A stretch of DNA of 64,000 bases from Torreya grandis (Eukaryota > Streptophyta > Pinopsida > Cupressales > Taxaceae), in contig JARHVA010002374.1 in NCBI GenBank assembly GCA_037957365.1, positions 372,001 through 436,000 on the forward strand, written 5' to 3'. The notes below the pieces were generated by a model. The model did not search any database, was not told where the DNA came from, and saw only the letters and a program-made list of their open reading frames with translations. This document shows positions 23,452 through 33,560 of the stretch, piece after piece. Numbering within the stretch: the first letter of the stretch is position 1; every line of letters starts with the position of its first letter. A program made the translations under genes and the position numbers.

Positions 23452-24540
23452 TTGCAGCAACAATATGGAGATCAGATTGTCCATTTGAAGAACAATAAAC
23501 TCCCTAAAGGTCTGGTCACGCTTGAAAGCATTTTCAACGGAGATGACCAGTTGATAAATGACAAAGCATGCATCACGACCAAAGAGGAAAATTATGAAAA
23601 AGTTGAAATCTTCAAGGACAAGCTGCTGGCGCTTGGCAAGGTTTGCACATTTCAAGAAAAGCAAGCTTTCATTCTGCTGTGTCAAGAGTTCGCTGATGTG
23701 TTTGCATGGGATTATAGTGACTTGAAAGGCTTCGACCCAAGACTCGCCCAACACACCATTGAATTAGAGGAAGGCGCAAAACCAGTCACACAAAGGCAAA
23801 GGCCTGTCAATCCTACAATTGAGCCCCTCATGCAAAGAGAATTGGCCAAATTGATTGAGTCTAGAATTATATTTCCAATCAAACATTCCTCATGGCTGGC
23901 CAACCTCATTCTTGTTAGAAAGAAAAATGGGGAGATCAGGCTGTGTGTCGACTCCAGAGACCTTAATAACGTCTCTCTAAAAGATCATTATCCCCTTCCA
24001 AGCATGGAGCAGATTCTTCATAAAGTGACTGGTAGCGACTATTTCTCTCTCTTAGATGGCTATTCAGGTTATAATTAGATTCTGGTGCAACGCTGTGACC
24101 AGTACAAAACAACCTTCACCACCAAATGGGGCACGTTTGCCTACAAGAAGATGTTATTTGGGCTATCCAATGCTGGTGCTACTTTTCAACGAGCCATGGA
24201 CATGGCTGTTGGTGGCTTGATAAATAACAACGTGCTGGTATATCTTGATGATATAACGGTATTCTCTAAGGAAGCGAGCCAGCATATAGAACACCTCAGG
24301 CAAATTTTTGAGAGGTGCAGGGAATTTGGCATCTCTCTTAATCTAAAGAAATGCGTGTTTGTTGTTCATGAGGGGAAATTTCTTGGCCATGTCGTGTCCA
24401 AGGAAGGCTTGTCCATTGACTCCGAGAGAGTTCACTCCATTCTGGAGATGCCCCTACCAAAGCACAAGAAAGGCCTGTAGAGTTTCTTTGGCAGGATAAA
24501 TTATATTCGGAGGTTCATTCTGAATTTCGTTGAGATAGTT
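23452..24540 (+). pseudogene. Tat1 reverse transcriptase
   Basis: A 208-codon ORF (23452-24078) carries the N-terminal fingers, with IIFPIKHSSWLANLILVRKK, then CVDSRDLNNVSLKDHYPLPS and LLDGYSGYN. It ends at a TAG where Tat2 has CAA. The next piece (24085-24480) holds FGLSNAGATFQRAMD and the catalytic YLDD at 24241-24252 (VYLDDITVFSK), ending at another TAG where Tat2 has CAG. The thumb, with SFFGRINYIRRF, follows. All the usual RT blocks are present. The enzyme would copy the element RNA into DNA in cytoplasmic particles. Confidence 0.92.
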
Positions 24541-24599
24541 AAGCCCCTGACCTCTATGTTGAGAAAAGGTGAATAATTCAAGTGGACAACGCAAAAAAA

Positions 24600-25060
24600 G
24601 GATAGCTTTGAAGCTGTCAAGCAGGCTTTAGCCTAGGCGCCTGCTCTAATCAGCCCTGACTTCAGTAAAGACTTCAACCTCTATACATTCAACAATGAAG
24701 AAGTGATATCTGCCATGCTTACCCAAGCAAATGGCGAAGACCTCGAGCAGCCACTTGCCTTCTTCAGCCAAGGATTAGAGGATTTCGAAGTCAGGTACAC
24801 ATATGTAGAAAAGCAAGTCCTGGCAGTAGTGCGGAGCCTGAAAAAATTTAGGTATATGCTGCCTAACAACAGGGTTCATCTTATGGTCCCACATCCTGGT
24901 GTCAAGGATTTCTTGACCAATCGAGATTTAAATGAGAAAAGGGCAGGATGGATCACCAAAGTGATGGAGTACGATGTAGACATCAAAATCACCAAGCTGG
25001 TGAGGGGTAGAGGCCTGTGCGAACAGTTGGCTGTAGGTTTCAAACAAGATAAAGGGGAGA
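24600..25060 (+). pseudogene. Tat1 RT-linked (gypsy-type) RNase H, degenerate
   Basis: The frame reads DSFEAVKQALA, stop, then FNLYTFNNEEVISAMLTQ, and later YTYVEKQVLAVVRSLKKFRY with HPGVKDFLTNRDLN. This is the standard RNase H position after RT. In functional gypsy elements the first strand reads LYTDAS; here the Asp is replaced (LYTFNN). Tat2 has LYTCRN at the same spot, so the loss is shared by both elements and not just decay of one copy. The fold may be kept as a connection domain while activity comes from the upstream RNase H. Confidence 0.8.
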
Positions 25061-25289
25061 ACAGCCTGTTAATCCATGATGCAACCACTACAAAAGAACC
25101 GGCTGTCCTAAAAGATTGGACGCTAGACATGAAGTGTTTTCTTCTCACGGGTGAGTGTCCACAGGGTCTTGATAAGGCCGGAAGAAGGTATTTTAAACTC
25201 CAATCCCTTCCTTATGTTCTAGTTGATGAAGTATTATTTAGAAAGGATCTCTCTGGGGTTCTTCTAAGATGCATTGACCCCAATCAGGC

Positions 25290-26285
25290 TGATAGGATAC
25301 TGGCTGAGTTTCATGATGAGCCAGCTAGTGGTCATTTCACTCCTAGAGCTACAACAGCGAAGATAATGAGAGATGGCTATTTCTGGCCTACTTTTTTCAA
25401 GGACACCCATGCCTGGGTGAGAAAGTGCCAGAAGTGTGCACTTTTTGATGGAAAACAATGATTGGTTGCCATGCCTCTACAGCCCATTCAAGTTGAGCAA
25501 CCATTCATGCAGTGGGGCTTGGAATTTATAGGGATGATCAATCCTCCCTCCAATGCTGGGCACAAGTGGGTACTGACTTCCATAGATTATTTCACTGGGT
25601 GGGTGGAGGCCATTGCTTTGAAGGAGGCGATGAGAGCACAGTCCTAGAGTTTTACGAAGACCTGGTAACAAGATTTGGAGTCCTAGCCACCATAATCTCA
25701 GATAACGCCTTGGCTTTTTTGGGAATCAAAACTAGTGAATGGGCGCTGAGGTATGGCATATACCTCAGCACTTCATCAAACTATTATCTGCAGGGGAATG
25801 GGCTGGCTGAGTCCACCAACAAAAATTTGATCAGAATCATAAAGAGGACTATGGAAGAAAATCAGAGGACTTGGCATGCCAAGCTAAAGACAGCTCTATG
25901 GGCCGACCAAATTACTCCAAAGAGGGCAATCGAAAATTCTCCATATATGCTCATTTATGGAAGGGAGGCTGGGCTTCCCATCTCGCTGGAATTGCTAGCA
26001 TTGGACCTCTCCCATCAATTGCAACTAGAAGAAGGAACCAGCATGGAGGTCAGGCTGTGTGAACTAATGGAGCTCCAAGAGGTAAGGAATCGAGCTATGG
26101 CTTCTCTGACAAGTTGCCAACAGCAAGTAAAAAGGCACTTTGACAAGAAATCCTTGTCAAGAGATTTTTTTGAAGGAGACATTGTCCTGAAATGGGACGA
26201 AGATCGAGCTAAACCCTGAAAACATGCAAAATTTGATGCCCTGTGGAGCGGTCCTTACATGATTACTCAGTGCAAGCAGCATATG
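25290..26285 (+). pseudogene. Tat1 integrase
   Basis: The zinc-binding part reads EFHDEPASGHFTPRATTAKI and RKCQKCALFDGKQ (HHCC). After a TGA (TGG in Tat2) the core follows, with the first Asp in TSIDYFTGWVEA, the second in IISDNALAF and the Glu in LAESTNKN, giving the DDE triad. A 1-base deletion relative to Tat2 near 25630 shifts frame between the first and second Asp. The C-terminal part ends DALWSGPYMI without a chromodomain. The enzyme inserts the cDNA into chromosomes, making 5-bp target duplications like the one seen here. Confidence 0.88.
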
Positions 26286-26615
26286 CGTTCCAACTTTCCA
26301 GGTTAGATGGCGAAGAACTGCATATTCTAGTAAATGGGATACATCTGAAGCATTGCCACTGATCTTTTTCGGGTTTGCCTATACATATTTTCCCTTGTTT
26401 CTTTCCTATTTTTCCCTAAGTGCTGTTGTACAGTAGTAGTTTTCTTAGTTTTGTGTGTGCTATCTTTTTGCGGAGGTGGATCTGTGTGGCTGGTCCTAAG
26501 TTTTGATAGAGCTCTTGCTGATTTTCAAAATTATCATCCAACTCCATGCCCAATGGATTGCAAGGCAACTAGTCTCTAAGCATAGCAGGCATGCTTCCCC
26601 TGGGAGTCGCCAATT
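26286..26615. other. Tat1 3' untranslated segment
   Basis: Between integrase and 3' LTR. No further gene is seen. Directly before the LTR the sequence is CCCCTGGGAGTCGCCAATT, without a convincing polypurine tract. Confidence 0.6.
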
Positions 26616-28188
26616 TGTTGACCAAATTTTGCCTACAGGTAAAATTTTTGGTCCCCTTCCTCCCTTGCTGTTCATGCCAGTTATATTACAGGTTTTTCAG
26701 GTTCAACATTCTCCGTTTCATGGCCTGGTTCATTTTCAAGTTCAGTTTCTTTGTGCAAAGGTTCAATTTCCAGTTCGGTTTCTTGGTTCAATAATGATTG
26801 AACTGAACCTTTGAACCAAATTTTGTGGTTCAACAGGCTTGGTTCAAGTTCAAAGGGTCCATTGTTTAGTTCAAGTATCCAAATGAAAACACGTTGAACC
26901 TTCGTAACCTTTGAACTGTTGAACCATTTTTGGTTCAATGGCCCGGTTCAAAGGTATACTCCAAGCCGGAAGAGCAGTCAGTAGTTCAAAGCGCCCTTTA
27001 AAGGGTAAACACTCCAAGGACTTTTCAAAGGGATAGTTGCTGGAAAATTTTCAAGACAAAAGAAGTGCCGAGAGGGTGCCACGTGGACCCGATGACATTT
27101 TAGCAGGATCCGATGACGTCCTGGTGGACGTCAAATTTTGCAGAACAATTTAGCCATTGGATCTCAAGCGACAACGCTCAGAAAAGCCATCAATTTCAAG
27201 AGGATGGAATATCTGTTGGTTTTCAAAGCTCGATGGTTGGATGAGCGTCAAATTCAATAGAATAAAGTGGCTTTTGTTTCCAACTAAGAAAGTATTGCCA
27301 AGGAGTCCAGAATGTAGTACCCTGTTGAAAGTTCACTCCTAGGAGGCTGAATGAGTTAGATAGAGACAAATTCGATAAAGGACAAGAGGACATACGTGGA
27401 TTGAGTAAATAGTTAAGTCCAAGCGGTGCCAATTTGAAGAAATGACTCCAGTAGGTGAAATAGTGCCAGCGAATTGACCATGAGGAGACACATCAGCTAA
27501 GAAATGTAACCAGTTTCTTCATTTTACATTTAATAGGTGGACAAACCGCGTTTGGGCATTATAAAATGCAAACTTCAAGCAGGCAAAGCACATGGATCAT
27601 TAATATTTTGAGCGACTTGTTTCTTTCCATGAATAGCCATTTGTAAAAAGAGCGCCAAATGAGCCTCTTGGACTTTCCATATATATTTGATACTTGTCAT
27701 TTTGTAATGATCTTTTCACAATTTTTGTAAGGCGCAGCCCTGCTAAAATTTCTACCTGAATCTATAAAGACATTTTTTTTAACCTCTTCTTGGATGGATT
27801 ATGTGTATGTTCTGGGTGTTTGAGTTGTGTCTAGTCATTGTCTTTTAATGCTCTCACAAGTTCAGCACCAACACACCAGTTATCCACAAGGTGCCATTAT
27901 CTGCAGTTGACAGGAGGAGAGATCCATTTGGAGATATAGAACAGAGGAAGTCATTTACAGTATGTGTTTCGCAACATCTTGATGAGTCCCTGTTCTTGTG
28001 TTTTCATAAGAACCTCCCTGCCATTTTCTTGTAGCCTGGTTTCCCTGCCGAGTCTGAGTGTATGTTAGTTGTCTTTGTTTGATTCTGAGAGTAGGTGTGA
28101 GAAGGTCATCTTGTTTTGGTGTATCACCTCCTTAGAGTAGTTTGTTTTCTTGCATTTTCTTCCCTTTTCATCCCCCCAGTTTATGTAG

Positions 28189-28244
<56 letters not shown>

Positions 28245-28415
28245 CTGTATTAGCACTCGCTGAAACAAACAAGATACACCAGAGGGAACTAGCCCTTACC
28301 TAGAGACTCACCTCTCCTACTCCGCCATCCCACAGGCGAGAGAGGAGTTTCCATGTTGCGAGGAGAAGGCAGGAGCTAGGCCTCCTTGCCCCGGGTGCAA
28401 TCTCCAGCGTCAACA
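26616..28415 (+). repeat. Tat1 3' LTR
   Basis: 1800 bp, the direct repeat of 18525-20325. In the first 107 aligned positions I count about 8 differences, and fewer in later stretches, so insertion is not very recent. Confidence 0.93.
28190..28239. repeat. (TA)n microsatellite in Tat1 3' LTR
   Basis: About 24 AT repeats, at the same LTR position as in the 5' LTR but shorter. Confidence 0.95.
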
Positions 28416-28420
28416 ATTAG

Positions 28421-28726
28421 GTGGGTTATTAAGGACTAGGAGTATAAGAGAGTCTATGAAGGTGGGTCATGGAAATTTAAAATTTCCAAATAATAGATAT
28501 TAAGATAGATTATAATAGAATTAAGGGATGATTAGAGTAATTAATGATGAAGTAGGATAGGACTAAGGTTAGTAAATGAAGAGGAATGAAGGGAGATGTT
28601 AGATAGATGATTAAGAAGGAGATAAATTAACGGATTTAAATGACATAAATTAGATAAGTGATATTTGTGTCAACTAATAGTATTATTAGTGATGTTAAAT
28701 GAAGTGAATCAATTTAGGTGCATACA
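28421..28726 (-). repeat. Element M right LTR, right part
   Basis: It continues the LTR interrupted at 18524. After the target duplicate ATTAG it reads GTGGGTTATTAAGGACTAGG, as in the intact sister LTR at about 37617. Confidence 0.85.
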
Positions 28727-28740
28727 TATATATTAGATAG

Positions 28741-29072
28741 ATGTTATCACATAGCTATGCTCCCAAAAAGAGAATGACACATTAACCATGAAAAGAAAAT
28801 TATTTAAAGCCCAATCTCCATATGGCATAAAATTATAAGTATCCTTACACAAGTTTTCTAGAACATCTCGGAGCTCATGATCTCCGTCACTTTTTAAAAT
28901 ATAATTCTTATAATATTTTCATTTAGGCTTGCTAAAGGTACATTTCAATCAAATCCGATATTGACTTTTTATGCAAGTACTATCCACTTCATCTTCTTCA
29001 AAACAATTAGGTGTATAACCCCACAAATATACAGAGGAGTCCCATGTTGAAACACTTGTTGAATCACCTAAC
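28741..29072 (-). pseudogene. Unrecognised coding-like relic beside element M
   Basis: On the minus strand one frame stays nearly open and reads protein-like: STWDSSVYLWGYTPNCFEED, then KSDGDHELRDVLENLCKDTY and YGDWALNNFLFMVNVSF. It is interrupted by two stops (near 28947 and 28920) and ends at a stop by the element boundary. I do not recognise the family. Its strand and position make it a candidate upstream part of the SET-like relic on the other side of M. A second copy lies at about 37945-38290 through the tandem duplication. Confidence 0.35.
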
Positions 29073-29099
29073 ATTTCTATTGTAGATGATGACCTAGAA

Positions 29100-30016
29100 A
29101 CATATAAAAAATAAATATTTACAATATAAGGTTATGATAAAAACATAGGTTTTTTTCCACACACATTGTATGAACATAATATTTTGTATATATGATATAA
29201 TATCATATATATATGATCTAATATCTTTTAATTAATATTTTTTCAATGAATATATAATAGATCCAATAAAATTTAATTGGGAAAAAATAAATTTAAGGCC
29301 AAACACACACTTGTTCTTGAGATAAAATTGTTTTCAATCCTGAATTTTTCAAATATGTAGTCTAATTTGTGGAAAAGATAAAGTGCTCTCTATCTACCTA
29401 TATGATGAATCGGGATAAAAAGGAAGATAAAGTGATTTTTATGTCACTCCTTGACACAAAAACCTAATCCTTTTGCATCAATGTTAACACCAAGATACAA
29501 ATAATATCAATGTAAAAATATGAGAACGTTAAATATTGATGGATGTTGCATCATTTTAATTCGATGTCACAAGTGTTTGATACATTTAGCATCATGAGGG
29601 ATAAAATGACGCAGACATCGATGCACATCATTTTAAGATGGGGAAAAAACTAAATTTAGAGGTTTCTATATCAAATTTTATTGGAGTTTTTGTTGTGACA
29701 CAAATTGTGTCATGGATAAAATGTGACATAAAAATAGCATCATCAATCACGAAAAGACAAACTTTTGACACAAGAAGTGTCACAAGTTTATGAAATTTTA
29801 TCAGTGATTTAAAATTCAATTTCTGTAATTTCTCATCTAGTTTCTATATTATTGAAATACGCTGTGGAAGATTGAAGCAATCAAATGAAAGGCAAACTAT
29901 CAGAATAGCCTACGGTTTCTTTGTTATATATATAATGAGAGTGTGTGTGTGGGGAACTACAACTATATGTTCTCTTTTGCAATTAATGGAGCTAATGTAA
30001 ATTTTAAAGATGATCC

Positions 30017-30071
<55 letters not shown>

Positions 30072-30830
30072 TGTAGCATTCTTACTCTGAATTTTTGTAA
30101 TTCATTGGTTATAATATTTAATAATAGAGATGAAATAAATATTTTTTAATGCACTTTGTTTGTCGCTTGATTGGCTAATGCTTCCATAATAATTAATAAT
30201 AATCCATTTGAGCACATACAAATCATGTATGAACTCCTTAATATAAAGAGGGTAGTAGCAATGTAAGTAATTGAAGTGTAAGTGACAAAGAGCTAGCAGT
30301 TGTTTAAGAAGAAATACTTTTTATGAATTCTTCTACCTCTTATTTTAATTCGTTCTAAAATTTATCAAAATAACATCCAAATTTATTGACAAAAATACAT
30401 AATTTTACGTTTTATATTAATTTCTTTCTTAACATTAACCAAAAGATCTTATGTTTGAATCTCCCTGTGATGGTGACTCAACGATAACAAATGTGAACTT
30501 TGCTCAATAAATCCCATCAACCAAAAAAAATTATTAAAAAATTTAATTGAAATGAAATATTCATATTTATGTCTATCAAAAATGTCAAAAATTGAAGTAA
30601 ATTAATTGCTAAAGGAGATGACTATGGAAAACGATATGAAAAGAATATACGGTAAAAATTCTTTGACATGACATTTTATTGCAGGCTAATGGGCTCCACA
30701 CATGAAATATTGAGCATGCGGAAGACTTAGGTTTTTTCGCAATTGGGGGTCAAAGTTGACAGCTGTATTAATATAATTCTATCTTTTAATATAAAAATAT
30801 AGTAAAATCTTTTAAAGTGCCCGTGGAATT
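29100..30830. other. AT-rich flank, no gene; TGACAC palindrome cluster
   Basis: Between about 29440 and 29790 several direct and inverted copies of TGACACAA/TTGTGTCA occur, including GTGACACAAATTGTGTCA at 29696. The ORFs here are short. The segment is duplicated at 38310-40050. Confidence 0.5.
30018..30071. repeat. (AAT)n microsatellite
   Basis: About 17 AAT repeats. The duplicate site (about 39222-39240) has only a remnant. Confidence 0.95.
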
Positions 30831-30834
30831 AAAG

Positions 30835-32320
30835 GGAAAATTAACAATTTCGTTATATAAAATATAAATAAAAGATTACTAATTTTAATTTAGAAATTTT
30901 AATTTTTATTTATTGTTGAAATAGTTTGATACATAAAAATATAATTTAAAATTATAATTATTAAAAAAAATTAGAAGAATGATCATTATAAAAAATTATA
31001 ATTATATAAATTGTCAATATTTTTAATATGATATTTTTATAATATAAAATATTAATTATTTTGATATGATAAATGGGTCATAGTTTTTTAATAGATTTAA
31101 TATAAAATTGAATGAACTCATGCTACATAATCAATATTCATCATAAATATACCAATCATGTGTTAGGCATTAAATGTATTCATACCACACAATCAATATT
31201 CATTTGCAAATATATCAATTAAGCATCAGATATTAAATGAATTCACGTCACACAATCTACACTTATCTGTAAATATATTAATTTTTAATGAATGTAAAAC
31301 TTAATATTATAAGGGATGAATATAGATTAAATTCTTAAATAATTTTATTATATAAAATATAAATAAAAGATTTTTAATTTTAATTTATTGATGAAGCAGT
31401 TTGATTTATAGAAATATAATTCAAAATTATAAGTTAAAAAAAGATATAAGGATGTTTTAAGTTCCTCCAATAAATTTATTATATAAATTATCGAATTTTC
31501 TTATATAAAATATTAATTATTTTGATTTGATAAGTGGGACATAAATTTTCGATAGATATAATATAAAATTGAATGAACTCATATCACACAATCAATACTC
31601 ATCATAAACATATCAATCAAAATAGAAGGATGGTTTAAGTCCCTCCACTGCTCTTTTTGCTTGCCTTGTAACGTTTTGGGAGGACTTTCGCATAACATGG
31701 ACATATTGGTCTGTGCATAACACATGTAAAACATGCATCTCTCCTTTGCCCTCTGACAACACAGTCACACTTTCTGTGCACTACTTTTTACTGAGATTTC
31801 TCCCAATCCCATGTGTCAGCGTCACACATGTTCACAGACTTGCAAACCCAAATCAAACCAAATCACAAAGTATATGCCCTTCTATTTACAACCAACTTGA
31901 AGTTCACATACTCATACACTTACACTTATCGCATTCATTAAGAATTGAATCAATTTTTAATGAATATAAAATTTAATATTATAAGAATCAAATATAGATT
32001 GAATTCTTAAACAAATTTATTATATAAACTATAAATAAAAAATTACTGATTTTAATTTATTGATGAAGTAGTTTTATTCATAAAAATATAATTTAAAACT
32101 ATAAGGATAGTTTAAGTCAACCAACAATTTTATTATATAAATTATCAATACTTTTGATATGATTTTTTTTAATAAATTTAATATAAAATTAAATGAACTC
32201 ATACCATAAAATCAATACTTACGACAAATATATCAATTAAATATCACATATTAAATAAAGTCGCACCCCACAATCAATACTCATCTGCAAATATACCAAT
32301 TATATATCACCAGCTCTAAG
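30835..32320. repeat. AT-rich modules and LTR-derived block upstream of C2 copy 2
   Basis: Same modules as at 1-1640. The LTR-derived block lies at about 31630-31940 and a further AT module at about 31945-32310, before AGAGGTGGGCCATGATTAG. Confidence 0.7.
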
Positions 32321-32540
32321 AGGTGGGCCATGATTAGTACCAATACTCTGAAAATCTTTGTTGGTGCCTGGCACCTGTGCATAGCTGGCCATTTAATTCA
32401 ATCAAATATCTACTAAAGATTCCCCTTCTTTGAAAATAAAAACAACACCAAACCCTTGACTTATTTTAAGGTATGAGAGACATCTGGTTCGAAGTCTCTT
32501 TACATCTCTGTATACCAAAACATTATCAAAATAACAAATA

Positions 32541-32830
32541 ATGGAGGATGTCGTGGGAATTCTCAAGGTACGAATTGTAAAGGGAACCGATCTAGCCGTT
32601 CGCGATTTGAAGAGCAGCGATCCTTACGTTGTCGTGAGTCTTGGCCACCAGGTAACCTCATCTTCCTTCCATTTCTTCGGCTTTTTCTTCGCTCTTTGTT
32701 CTATTTTCGCTTTGTTTTTCAGTCCCTGTTTCTAACTTGCCGCGGAATTTTTCTTCCCGGCCTATTCAGGGTTAATATAGGGTTTGTTCTGAAATGTTGC
32801 AGAAAGTGAAGACTAGGGCTATAAAACAGG
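32541..32830 (+). pseudogene. C2-domain (CAR-family) gene, copy 2, cut in exon 2
   Basis: Exon 1 (32541-32651, 37 codons) is open and has four differences from the intact copy. Intron 1 (32652-32802) keeps GT and TTGCAG ends. Exon 2 starts AAAGTGAAGACTAGG at 32803 but breaks at 32830, where the sequence continues into antisense gag of element M. The frame then stops at 32836-32838, giving a predicted 48-residue product: less than half a C2 domain, without the third calcium loop. Promoter-proximal sequence is retained, so it may still be transcribed. I infer that it arose as the right end of the left unit of a tandem duplication. Confidence 0.85.
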
Positions 32831-32879
32831 AATTATGAGGACTAGGTTCATGAGAAATAGACTTGTCTTTGATGGAGGA

Positions 32880-33560
32880 TTTGTTAAAGATGGGGGACCA
32901 TGGAAGATGGATGTGTTGTCTTGACCTTGGCTTTGGATTGATCATGATCTGGTATGAAATCTTGGCATTCCTTTTCTTGTTCACCTAGGGATATAGATGC
33001 ATCGGGTTCATCCTCAATTTCTATGTCACCACGGTCGATGAGGTTTCAAACATAATCTTATAAATTTTGACATTGATTAATGGCATAACCCCAAGTTTGG
33101 TGATATACACGATATTGATTAGATTTATACCTAGAGGACTTAGGCTTGGTGGGATCAAGATGTTGTATGGGTGGATAGACCATCATATTAGTAGTGACAA
33201 ATTGGTGGAAAAGGGCTTCCCAGGACACAGAAAGGGGAGTATAAGGGCCCACTTCACTTTGTGATTTGGATGTGGAAGCATTGGTCTTTAGATCATATGG
33301 TTGTTGACGTGACTAGGTGGATGGACTGGTAGTAGACAAGGTGTCCAAGATATGATTCCCTTTGCTAGTGTAAAAAGTGGTAGATGATGGGATACGACTA
33401 GTGGATGGAGGATTGAAATGGGACTCACATGAATGGGTTTGTACTTGAGGTGAAATGAGTTGAATGGGGTCAAAGCCTTCAGGAAGTGGGACACCCATCT
33501 TAAGGAGCCGTAAGAGGATCTCATCCTTGTTGTAAAATATGTATTTTTATATGAGAATAG
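32880..33560 (-). pseudogene. Element M' gag fragment
   Basis: Minus-strand pieces correspond to the M gag at 13700-14400: GVPLPEGFDPIQLISPQ, MGPYTPLSVSWEALFHQF and a knuckle-like YRVYHQTWGYAINQC, in which His of the motif in M has become Tyr. The frame is broken in several places. Confidence 0.6.

Larger units (their letters stand above)
18525..28415 (+). mobile_element. Tat1: complete Ty3/gypsy retrotransposon of Tat-like type
   Basis: Two 1.8-kb direct LTRs (18525-20325 and 26616-28415) both start TGTTGAC and end GTCAACA, a perfect 7-bp inverted terminus. ATTAG at 18520-18524 is repeated at 28416-28420 as the 5-bp target duplication, and the empty site is visible in the sister LTR at about 37608 and in the left M LTR at about 10325. 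The internal order is gag, protease, RNase H, reverse transcriptase, degenerate RNase H, integrase; no chromodomain is seen. Many stops and at least one frameshift make it non-autonomous now. I place it near Tat elements because of the extra RNase H. Confidence 0.92.
9756..28726 (-). mobile_element. Element M: non-autonomous LTR retrotransposon, host of nested Tat1
   Basis: Two long terminal repeats at 9756-10635 and at 17932-18524 plus 28421-28726 (about 880 and 900 bp) bracket about 7.3 kb. The right one is split by Tat1. On the minus strand the LTR begins TGTATGCACC and ends TTGCTACA. A PBS sits inside the right LTR and a purine tract inside the left LTR, which fixes the minus orientation. 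TATATA flanks both ends, compatible with a target duplication but low in complexity. Only a decayed gag is recognisable; I find no protease, RT or integrase. This makes it a gag-only or LARD-type element that would need help from an autonomous relative. Without Tat1 it is about 9.1 kb. Confidence 0.8.
13666..32830. repeat. Tandem duplication, unit 1 (contains later Tat1 insertion)
   Basis: Sequence from 13666 (AATTATGAGGACTAGGTTCA) to 32830 (GGCTATAAAACAGG) matches 32831-41634 in the same order: M gag, M leader, M right LTR, flank, AT modules, LTR-derived block, C2 exon 1 and the start of exon 2. Without Tat1 and one target copy the unit is about 9.27 kb against 8.80 kb for unit 2. The shared bases at the join are AGG. 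Confidence 0.85.

Noticed and set aside
23290..23754. 154-codon minus-strand ORF
   Set aside because: Antisense shadow of the Tat1 pol reading frame. The plus strand has clear RT-linked coding here. The same applies to 61831-62196, 62824-63171 and 24876-25148.
25871..26062. 63-codon ORF in an alternative frame of the Tat1 integrase
   Set aside because: The overlapping frame carries the conserved integrase core, so this is a shadow.
9756..28726. Reading element M as a plus-strand element
   Set aside because: The PBS-like site is inside the right LTR and the purine tract inside the left LTR, both on the minus strand, and the gag-like ORFs are on the minus strand as well.
29943..30149. 68-codon ORF with a poly-isoleucine stretch resembling a membrane segment
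   Set aside because: It is produced by the (AAT)n microsatellite.
31713..31976. 87-codon ORF, with a similar 100-codon ORF at 40910-41212
   Set aside because: Both lie in the LTR-derived block upstream of the C2 copies. The similarity is explained by duplication of the block, and the frame is not conserved in the other copies at 600-960 and 52640-53000.
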